The notes beneath the pieces are model-generated. The model worked only from the letters and a program-made list of their open reading frames with translations. It ran no database searches and had not been told where the DNA came from. A program made the translations under genes and the position numbers. Below are positions 14,301-24,601 of a DNA stretch of 64,000 nt, one piece after another (positions within the stretch are counted from its first letter, which is position 1; each line of letters opens with the position of its first letter). This DNA comes from Emergomyces orientalis (lineage: Eukaryota; Ascomycota; Eurotiomycetes; Onygenales; Ajellomycetaceae): the NCBI GenBank assembly GCA_002110485.1, contig MOWL01000068.1:372001-436000 (forward strand). The letters run 5' to 3'.

Positions 14301-17300
14301 AAGGCCAGAAACTGGAGAACCGCACGTAGTTCAAGGTGGGGAGAAAGGCAAAGAAAAACCACTGCCAAAAGATGAAGAACAGCCCCAGCCTAGCGAGGGA
14401 GAGGGCGAGGAGGTCACAAACATGCATCCTGTGAATGTTCTTGTTTCTGGAGAGATTCCTCTGGCAAATTTGCCTGAACCTGTCGACGTTAATATGGATG
14501 TTGAACCAACAGTGCAATCTGAACCTGGATCTATTTTTCAATCCGAACCCAGCAGCTGGAATTTTACGTCATCCAAAAAGGGGAAGAAAAAGAACAAGAA
14601 AACCCGGGATACTCAGGATGATTTGGCTCCCGCCCCTGATAAACTGAGCACTACACCCACTCCAGTAGCATCCGCCTCCGAGTCAACCCGGGAGCTGACA
14701 GCCAAAAGTGTCGACGAAGATATCGCTAATTGGGATTTCCCTACAATAAAAAAGGGCAAGAAAAGTACAAAGGGCCGAGATATTCAACAAGTGGCTCCCC
14801 TAACCCTTGAACCTGAACCAGCTCCTCCACCTGAAAGTACAGAGCGTGGAATATCTGAAGTACCAAGTCGCAGTGCATCGAAGAAGGAAAGGAAGGCCAA
14901 AAAGAGAGCAAAGGAAGTAGCTCCCTGGGATTTATTTGACGCTGAAGAAGAGGAATCCGCAAAAGCGGCCCACAATTTGGATGAACCTTCCACGAGTATC
15001 AAAGCCGACCTCGCTTTAGCTGAAACCAAACCCATTCAAACAGAATTTCGGGTTGAGGTTCGAACTGCCAAGACTCAAATGGCGGAGGTGGATGCGCGTG
15101 GCAAGGATCGAAAGACATTACCTGAACCCGTGGACATAGCCGAATACCCGGAGATTGAGCAAAGAGTAGATATCGCTGATGAAACTAAGCAAACCCAATA
15201 CGGTGTTGAAGATGTTCCCCTTGTTGAGGAGCCTTTAAAGTCCGAATTGACGCCTCAGGATATGGTAAGCGAGCATGTGGGCGAGAGGGGAATGAGTGGT
15301 GTTTGGGAGGAACCACAGAAGAAGAAGAATAAGAAGAGGGAAAAGAAGAAGAAGAAGGGAACGGAGGGTGAAGTGGATGTTGAAGCAGCGGTGGAGAAAG
15401 AAGTTGACGATGGGGAGGAGAAGATAGGCCAGAAGGTGGTTGATGAAGAAAATGCCCCACTAAAAAGATCTCTGTCCAAGAAGGATAAGAAAAGGAAGGG
15501 TCTACGACAATTTGATGAAAAGCCAACCGAACAGCCAGAAGAAGCCCCCATGCCGGAATCTTCTGCAACCAATATTCCTACAACTGACGAGAAGAGGCCT
15601 ACAGAAGAACCACAAGAAAAGGCACCCACAAGCCCACTGCACGAAGCAGGATCTACCGAAGAACCACAAAATGAAGCTGACGATTACTGGCCATCAATTG
15701 ACTGGGGTAGAGACAAAGCTTGGAAGGCTGATGAGCCCCAAGTGCAGTCCGAATCAAAAGACCCTGAGACGTCGTCCCTTGATCTGCTTCTCTCGGGGGA
15801 TGAACCACAACCACGAGAGGAACCCTTTACGCAACAACCAGCGGATGCACAGAGGTTAGTTGGCGATAGTATTGGCGATTTTGATGAAGATGCGAGCCTT
15901 GTTGCTCAAGCAACTCGCGAAAAATGGATTCCAGATGCGTCTTGGGCATCACCAAGGAGGCAAATGCCTGTGGAATATGAACCAGTTAGGGAACTCCGGG
16001 CGGAAAGTGCTCACAGCGATGAGCTCCCTCCGATTTCAATAGATGATGACTCCCCCGAGAGGCTCCAGGACGACGTTGACATTGCTATGCTTTTGAAAAA
16101 TCAAGACCCCCCAAAACAGTTGCCTTCTATTTCCTCAGCCCCGCAATTATCAGACGCCGACCATGCTTTGGAGGGAAATTCCAAAATACATTTAACTGAA
16201 ATGCTGGAGACCACACAGCCGTCTGTTGAACTTTCGATGACTGCCGAAACTGAAGACCTTTGGGCCGTTAGCGGCAGCAAGCAGAAAAAAGGGAAGAAAG
16301 GCAAAAGCAAAAGGAAGACAACCCTCGGGGTATCAAACGATGCCGATGAAAATCTGAATCCTATGGAGAAACCTCAAACTAGCTATGGTACAATTGAGAA
16401 ACTCGCGGATTCAAAAGTCACCAAAACGCAGCCTGAAACGAGTGTTGAACGCTCCGTTACGGTTCCAAAATACGAGGCATCAAAACGTCCTACGGAATTT
16501 GTCAATCCGGGAAAGATGGAGGATGAGGATGATTTCTGGGGTTTTAGCGAGAAGAAAGAAAAGAAAAGCAAAGGTCTCAAAAAGGGACGGAAAGACAAGC
16601 AGGACTCCCCTGTGGATGAAAACCAGTCTCCTCATCAAATCCCAGCGGAGGTTCCGGAAAAGCCAGCCACAGAAGGGTATACCTCATCAAGAACATTAGA
16701 GAAGCCTGCTCAACCCCAGTCCTCTGGAGTAGTGGCTAGCGTCTTCCCATTTCTTGAGCGGGTGTCTAGAAGGCGGCTTTCACAAGAGGCGGGCTCTCAT
16801 GAAACTCCCGCACAGGAGACAATTAATCAGTTTTCTAAAGGGATCTCAACCCCTTTTATTGAAAATCAGCCGATCTCGACAAAAGAGTCTACCTTTCCAC
16901 AATTCGCTAAACCAATAGTTGATGATAGCGGAGCAGTTTCCAAGTTCGAAGATCCCGTAAAGCGTCGACCAAGCCTCGATCCAATCCTAGAGTTCCCCAC
17001 CGCTGGGGAAAGTACCGATCGTTCAACCGATGTGAGTGATAAGCATTCCGAGCCTGAATTGCCAGCCGTCAAAGATACCCGCAAACGGGAGCCGTCCCCT
17101 GTGGACCTAGCCTCGAAGAAGAGATCATCTACGTCTTTCCGTTCTCCCCCGTCGACGCGAGTTGACGTGGAGCATTCTAGCCCTGTTTCCCGTAAGCCCT
17201 CTGGAGGCAAACTTAAACAATATCCTACCTTCCACGATCACTCTAGAAGTGTAATGAGCGGGCCATCAACCACACTGTCGGGTGGCTACCTTCAGCAACA

Positions 17301-19662
17301 GCAAACCAAGATCTCTGATTCTCAAATACTTTCTTCAGAACAGCCTCGCTCCATATTTGGAGGTCCCTACGGGCTTGGAGGTGATCAAGATGTTGTGATC
17401 AGCCCTCCACGAACACCACTTGCTACGATAAAAGAGCATGTTGCAACGGAGTCTCCGCCTAATGCACGGAGCCGTGACCTTTCTGATGTAGGATCGCGTG
17501 GTGGAGGGGTGAAAGCCGCACGACACACGGGAAGCCCACAACTGGCAATTGGGCCAGAGCATATTCTACCACAGCCTAAATTCACGCCGGCTTCAAGGCT
17601 AACATATCCAGGCAGCGATAAGGCAGAAAATCATCCACAACCTCCAGCAGCGCCTCAGCCAGCCACGTTGGATATCCCGAAAAAGCGGCGTGTTGAGCGA
17701 TCACCCACCAGCGAAAAAAGACGATCCGCGAGCAACCCATACGCAGATGAGCTGAAAACCCCCGAACACAAGGAAGCCACACGCTCTGCCAGTGCTGGCA
17801 GCACAGTGTCAGCAGAGGGATCTCCAGGACTGCGCCGAGTTCACAGCGCCAGAAGCACAGACCTTAGGGCGGCGAGCAAACACGCCCAACCGAGTGCACG
17901 TGACCGCGATCTTGACGTGGAGGGAATTGCTTCGTCCAGCTCCTACGACCCGGTCACCGACAAAGGGAAGCATCCGGTGCGCGGCATGGAGGATGTCTAC
18001 GTAGGTCATTCAGTTTGTTCCTCCTCCTCTTCTTCTTCTATTTCCATATTTTTTGTAATTACACATTTATCCCTCCTACAGATAAGCTGACCCATGGATG
18101 CCGAATCACAGGAAGGCTGGGGTGACGTAACGGGCAGTTCCCCGCGTTCGCCAACCCGGCCACCCAGCGTGCGAAGAAGACGCAGCTTACAACACCTCCA
18201 CGACCTCGAATCCCGCGTGGACCAACTCGTGTCAGAGAATCGTCTACTTTCCACTGCTAAAGCCACAGCGGAGAAATCCCTGGAATCCCAAGCCTTCGCC
18301 CAACGACAGGCAGAAAGAGCGCTGCAAGCACGTGATCAGGATATCCGCCACAAGGACTTGGAGATACAACAACTCAAGAACTCGTTGGAATGGTTCCAAA
18401 ATGAGGTTGCCCGCTTAACTGAGACTAGCGATGCTCTTGGGGCAACTAATACCCTCCTAGCGGCCTCGCATGAGGCTGAAGTGGGACAGCATGCCCAGTC
18501 CAAGCAACTTCTGTTCGAATCGCAGCAAGGTTTGAGGGAACTTCAGGAACAACACTCTCAACTGACTGCTGGGCTGGGAGGAATTGTACAAAACGAGATA
18601 AATAATGTCCTGGCAGAAAAGAATGCGGAAATTGAGCATTTACGTGGTGAACTAGCCGATGCGCAGGATAAAATCAAGGAACTTCAAATACAGATCATGG
18701 AAACCATGGCGGACGATGTGCTCGTCTTCCGGGACGAAGATTATTTTGATGCACAATGTCAAAAACTCTGCCAGCACGTACAACAGTGGGTGCTACGGTT
18801 CTCTAAATTTTCGGACATGCGACTATGTCGTCTCACCAGCTCAATCCGCGACGAGAAAGTAGTTGCCCGTTTCGAAAATGCAATCCTTGACGGCTCAGAC
18901 GTCGATACTTACCTTTCCGATCGCGTGCGACGGAGAGATGTATTCATGTCAGTGGTGATGACCATGGTTTGGGAATACATCTTTACACGATATCTCTTCG
19001 GCATGGATCGGGAACAGAGGCAAAAATTGAAGACTTTGGAGAAGCAATTGAGCGATGTGGGGCCACCAAGTGCCGTCCAGCAATGGAGGGCTACGACACT
19101 AGCATTACTTGCTCAACGAAATGCGTTCCATGAACAGCGCGCCAGTGATACCGAAGCTGTCGTCCAGGAAATATACCATACTCTTTCCAAGCTACTACCC
19201 CCTCCTCGCGAAATGGAAAGTACCATCATTGATTCACTGCGGAATGTCATGCGAGCAGCAGTGGATCTTTCGATCGAGATGCGCACCCAACGGGCAGAGT
19301 ACATCATGCTACCACCGCTGCAACCAGAATACAATGCCAATGGCGAATTAGCCCGCAAAGTCCACTTCAAATCCGCACTCATGAACGAGCGAAGCGGAGA
19401 GACTACGTCGAATGAAGAACTCGAGGAACAAGAAGCGGTTGTGAGAATAGTGCTGTTCCCTCTTGTGGTTAAGAAGTGCAGCGACGAAGGGGATGGTGAT
19501 GAAGAGATTGTGGTGTGTCCGGCACAAGTGCTCGTGGCGCGACCAGGCAAAGATAAGAAGGTCGTACGGGTGCTCAGTGGTGACCGGATGTCCATTGACC
19601 AGACAAACCAATCAATGCAAAGTTTTCCGTCCATCAGCTTGGATCCGGGCAACGTAATCTGA
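2322..19662 (+). CDS. Giant leashin-like (involucrin-repeat) protein, probable Woronin body/septal pore tether
   Basis: Three exons: 2322-9134, 9226-18000, 18112-19662, giving about 5,712 residues. Intron 1 (91 bp) opens with GTATGT and has a CTGAT branch. Intron 2 (111 bp) opens with GTAGGT and has GCTGAC just before its CAG end. Both are phase 0. The N-terminus is Ser/Arg-rich. Near residues 496-540 there is a compact block with FWKDPEAVAQYEEY and a CKYCFEPG motif. The middle is low complexity: poly-Glu, Ser-Lys repeats, Gly/Ala-rich stretches and many Lys clusters. The last exon carries a long coiled coil (about residues 5217-5400) and then a globular conserved-looking domain. From memory, Pezizomycotina leashin (LAH) is of this size and tethers Woronin bodies to the septum/cortex, with conserved ends and a spacer-like middle. 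Family assignment is by architecture and recall. The first ATG in the open frame was chosen. Confidence 0.78.
6217..6290 (+). repeat. GAG trinucleotide repeat coding for poly-glutamate
   Basis: Nearly uninterrupted GAG codons inside exon 1 of the leashin-like gene encode a run of about 17-20 glutamates, next to Lys/Arg/Glu-rich sequence predicted to be helical. Such a tract is prone to length change between strains. Confidence 0.85.
8329..8578 (+). repeat. Tandem duplication of about 125 bp within the leashin-like coding region
   Basis: Two consecutive in-frame copies (about 8329-8453 and 8457-8577). Each encodes His/Asp-rich, then ESI(A/T)AWG, an acidic stretch, then AESVKSSKSKSSSKSKSK. The two copies differ at only a few residues, so the duplication is recent or is kept similar. 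Confidence 0.85.
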
Positions 19663-20608
19663 GGCGTCACACTCGATATGATGCTCGTTGTTCATGCGGG
19701 TGTACAAATCATCGTGATGGACGAGGGACTTCGGCTTCCAGTTAACAGAGTTTCTCTTTGCTTTTTTTCTGCTGTTCTTTTTCTTTTCCTCTTTTTTATT
19801 TATTTTTACTTTCCTCTTTTTATCTATCTCTACTGCTACGGATTTGCAAAAATGGGTCGGTAATATTTGCTTCGTTTAATGTCTTTTGTTCCTTTATTTA
19901 TTATGTTTAGTCCTGGTTTTTTTTAAATTTTTTTGCTTGTTTTTTTTCGGGATTGCATTTGTTTTATTTGATTTTATTTTACCCCAGTTCGACTATTTAT
20001 GTATAGAGAGGGCGTCGACGATTTATGACGATGAGATATGATGAATATCAGATCAGTGTGTTTGTTTTGCATATTTGGATTGACGGATGGGTATATATAT
20101 ATATGTATAAATTAGTGAAGATGTAGCGTTTCTTCTTTTAAAATAGCCAGCTAATGATAATTCCATTTCAATAATTCTTTTCTTCTTCGCTGAAAGCTCA
20201 AGTTCTTTGTCTATCTTCGTCGAGGGTGTTATATTATTCAGTCATTGCCATCATCAATGGATCATCAACCCATCGCGCTACCACGAAGAACAGAAAATTA
20301 GAACAAGGCGAATGAACATCAACTTCTGCTAGAAAAATAGTTAATTTAGTGTTAGCTTTTGGCGCCATAAAGCATGTTCCCTTTTCATGTCCTGCTCCCC
20401 GATCTCGCCGCCTCCATGGCCCGCCGCCGAGCTTAATCGAGACTACAAACACACTGACTCGTTAACGATCACAACAATACTCCTCCCACTACTGATGCTA
20501 TTGGTTACTACTGTTCTGCGCGATTTGCATCCTGTAGCCATGTTTCCACCTTGAATTTAATAGCTTCGATCCTCTTTTGCTTTTCTTACTTTTGATTATC
20601 CCGCTTTC
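19663..20608. other. Intergenic: 3' region of the giant gene and promoter of the Mg transporter
   Basis: T-rich 3' flank (19750-20000) with many T runs, followed by ordinary unique sequence up to the transporter start. No gene or structured RNA was recognised. Confidence 0.6.
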
Positions 20609-23512
20609 ATGGACCCTAGCACCCACCACACCCCCGGACAAGGGCCTTCTCGCCCGCCATCAGCCCAACCCACAGACAGATTTTCGGCCAACTCACGCCC
20701 TACTGACGCAGGTGGAACCACCCAGGCACAGTCACGGCCCGTCCCAGAGCCACTGGCTGGCAGCGCTGCACCGAAGAAGCGAAAGCATCGTGGCCACAGG
20801 AGACGCAGACACCGTCGGCAATCCTTCGCCCCGCCGGTGGACACCCCCCGCCCTGACTCCGCTGATACTAGACGAGCCGATGCCTCACCTGAGCGAGGGG
20901 ATGGACTGGAATCTACTGGTGCATCTGCGGCTCAGCGCCGTGCTTCGATTTATCGACTTGGGCAGCTAGGCCCTAGGAACTTGAGTGAGACCAGTTTGGA
21001 TAGCGATGTTTTGTTGGATCACAGGTACGGAATGCCGTTTTTATAGCACGTCTACATTATGCATTTCTATCATATATATATCCATTCAGCTGATAGAGGC
21101 ATAAAAACATGAGAAACCAAGTAACTAACTATGATTGTTGTCGGGAGTTGATCTACAGGCACCAGCCAATGATGCGCCCTCGCCGTGAGAGCCGACTTGC
21201 ACAGAGCTATCGTCCAGAGCCACAACAATTTTCTTCTCGACCCTCGGGGAGAACTCAAAGACTTACTTCTCCGTCACAAGTGATGGATGGGGAAGAATCT
21301 GAGGAAGCCGACGATCGAACACCGTTGATAAAACCCAGCTCTGTTCACAACTCTAGCTTTGTGCGGTATGGGGCAAGTGCAGGCACAGGACAACACTCAG
21401 GTGCTCCCTCGCCCAAAGGACGGGCGTCGGCAGCATCGTCTTTCCACTCCACAACAGCTCCCTACTCTATCGGCACGGCCCAAAGCTTAAGGCGAGGGTA
21501 CGATGTTAACAATCCGCCATCTGTGCCTGGAAGCCCGCACATCGGGCCAGATGGTGGTTATGATGACCCGATGATTGGTGGTCATGATTTCGACCATACA
21601 TCTCCGGAAATCGGCAGCGCAGCCAGTGTGCCTTGTCATATCATTGATGTTGATAGAGAAGGGCATGCATCTAAGAGCGGCTCATCAGCTGCTTCCCCAA
21701 GATTTACTCCGCCAGAGCTCCAGCGACGGCGGACGGTTACACTCCCTGTTGAAGACGACGTATGCTTTCCAACGGGTGCACTGTCGGATTTGGGAGAAGA
21801 GGATTACGCTCCCCGGCCTCCATTAGAAAAAGAGTTGGGCGGTGAGCGCAGACGGAGGCGGAGACGGGTCTGGCCAGATCTTTCGATATTGGAGGAGTGG
21901 AGTCGTGAAGAGAAAGAGGAACGCAGCGGGGGAATACGGGCAAAGAAGATCAACGAACCAGTGCTTATCGGAGGAAGATTGCGGCCGCAGAATACAAAAT
22001 GGGTACGTGAAGAGGAGGATGCCCCATATCGATTCACATATTTCAACGAGGAGTTCCAAAGCACCATCCATAGCCAGACGATTTCGGAACTCTTGCAGCC
22101 TGGCCAAACATTCCGTGACCTTTTCATTCCTGATCCTCCCGAAATAGAGGATGACTCTTCAGACGAATCTGATCATCCGGACGAACCTTCTCATTATCGG
22201 TATCGGGATAATAGCATGGATACATCCACCACAAATGGATATCACGGTGCAAATCACCAGCGCGGTTCACACAACTTAAGCGATATTGCTGTGGCCACTT
22301 TAGATGAGAGGACAGGACCCCCTGAACATTCCCCAATGACCAGGCCCCCAAAAGAAAAGCGATATGGGCCCCGTCCAACTTTTTGGCTTGATGTACTATC
22401 TCCAACCGATACTGAAATGCGGGTCATTTCCAAAACATTCGGCATCCATGCTCTTACAGCTGAAGATATCATGGTGCAAGAAGCTCGCGAGAAGGTAGAG
22501 CTTTTCCGACACTATTACTTCATCAATTACCGCACGTTTGAACAAGACATTCATAGCGATAATTACCTCGAACCCGTTAACATGTATGTTGTCGTTTTTC
22601 GAGAGGGCGTCATCAGCTTCCACTTTTCAATGACCCCACATCCTGCCAACGTTCGCCGCAGAATCAGACAACTCAAAGATTACTTGATTCTAAGCGCTGA
22701 CTGGATTTCTTATGCCATTATCGATGACATTACCGATGTCTTCGGTCCTCTGATTCAATTTGTTGAGAATGAGGTAGATGATATCGATGACACCATTCTG
22801 GAACTACACTCCGACGAGAAGTTGGCGACGGCCGACTCTGGCGATATTGGCGATGGGCCCGCACCTTCAGGTTCTGATATGCTTAGGCGTGTTGGCGAAT
22901 GCCGCAAAAAAGTCATGAGTCTCTATCGATTACTGGGCAACAAGGCGGACGTTATTAAGGGATTTGCAAAGCGTTGCAATGAGCAGTGGGAGGTGGCACC
23001 CAAGTCTGAGATTGGGCTTTATCTGGGCGATATTCAAGACCACATCGTGACTATGACGAGTAATTTGAGCCATTATGAAACGTTCGTCTCGCATTTCATC
23101 TTCCCCTCTACAACGTTTCTGGGCTTGCTACAAAGAAAAATTAACACATGTATGCAGATTACTGTCCCGAGCGCACTCCAATTATCTCGCACAAATCAAT
23201 ATCCGCATGAACGAGCGACAAGAGAAAACTGCTGACGTTCTCGGCAAACTTACCGTACTCGGTACCATTGTACTTCCCATGAATATCATCTGCGGCATGT
23301 GGGGTATGAACGTTAAAGTTCCGGGACAGGATATTGACAATTTGTATTGGTTTTGGTCCAGTAAGTTGGCCGCTCAGCCCAGCACATCCCCGCCCCTGTT
23401 TCTATTCTAGAAGAATTCCCTCTAACAGTAATCTACCACAGTAACTGCCGGCCTTGTCGTCTTTGCCGTTGCCTGCTTCTACATCGCGAAACGGGTGTAC
23501 GGAATCGTATAA
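20609..23512 (+). CDS. CorA-family magnesium transporter, Mnr2/Alr type
   Basis: Four exons: 20609-21024, 21159-23081, 23158-23360, 23442-23512 (870 residues). The long disordered N-terminal half is Ser/Pro/Arg-rich. The CorA domain begins near residue 544 (FWLDVLSPTDTEMR). The conserved SRAHSNYLAQINI helix precedes membrane segment 1 (about 805-828), then the signature GMN at about 829-831, then membrane segment 2 (about 840-866), ending KRVYGIV. In yeast, Mnr2 releases Mg2+ from the vacuole and Alr1 takes it up at the plasma membrane; the long N-terminus fits either, and the overall look is closer to Mnr2. Intron 2 uses GTTCGT as donor; intron 3 falls inside the second membrane segment. The 3' end faces the DUF3824-like gene. 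Confidence 0.92.
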
Positions 23513-24601
23513 GAGTAGTGCCTGAGTGAGCAATTAGCGCAAGTTTTGTTCTTTCATGGTGCATTGGTTGGTTGCATTGATTGAATAAGTTCTCTTTCTT
23601 CTCATAGCTCTGTAATTTATGACCACGATTGATGATAGGTCGGCCGTGGCCGTTTCCTCCCCGTCTGCTTGTCCTCTTCTTGGTTCTTCTTTCTTTTCTT
23701 ATTCCTTTTTATCACATGTGGTTTTCTGCATTGGAGTTTGGACTGGGGGTTGGATGCTCTGCTGTGTTATATGTAACAGTATTTGTGAACAAAATATATA
23801 TTCTTGACAGTTAAGTTACTTTACATTCTGCCTGTGTTTGTTTGGGCGGCACTCATCATCTTTTCATTCCATTTCTAATGTTTGCTTCCCTTTGGGCGGT
23901 CTATAGACAAAAACTGTCAAATTAGCATAGTATGGGAAATAAATATTGAAATTTGATAATTTGGGTCTACACTTTGGTCCTCTACATGTCAAACACTGTT
24001 AATTTTTGAACATAATTGTTTTAGATAGGATTGAAAGACACAGTCAATGTCATGCATGGGCTCTAAACATAAAATCTCTATGCACATTATCATATTTCTT
24101 CAAATTACTTAATCATTATGAGGCTGTTAGTATGTTCATGTAACATTGAACGAAATTGAAAATACAGTGGAGGTAAAACAGGGGCAAATGGTACGAATAG
24201 GACATGAATCATCGTTCAACTCATTAAGGGCGCTATTGGCGGGTTTAAAAGGAAATGGGTGCATATATTTGGGGTGACAAGCAAGACAGATCAACTGGCA
24301 TTGAAAGCCGATAAAAACAATTTCTTCAGGCAGGTAAATAAATAGAAAGGACAGGAAACGAAAAAACAAATAGCCACCCATCAATATACAAAAGAAAGGG
24401 ACGCAGCAGAAATCTATCACATTCGTTGCAAATTTCGTTTTTCATCCTTTTTTTTTTTTTTTTTTTTTTCATTCTAAATTGCCCTCCATCTTCAACTTCT
24501 ATTCATCCCTTTCACTTCCCATTTGACGTGATCCTACCAATTCCTCTTTAATCTCCCTCTAGATCGTCACCTGCTTGTGCGTAGGTAATATTGTATTAAA
24601 A
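23513..24601. other. Convergent intergenic region
   Basis: Lies between the 3' ends of the Mg transporter (+) and the DUF3824-like gene (-). It is AT-rich and holds a run of about 22 T near 24449-24470. Short open stretches here have no recognisable content. Confidence 0.6.

Noticed and set aside
9313..18090. Separate giant gene starting near 9313 or at the first ATG (9325)
   Set aside because: Splicing of a 91 bp intron (9135-9225) joins it in frame to the upstream exon, and coding-like sequence extends back to 9226.
18094..19662. Separate gene for the C-terminal coiled-coil protein
   Set aside because: The ATG lies inside an intron with good donor, branch and acceptor; phase-0 joining continues the giant protein.
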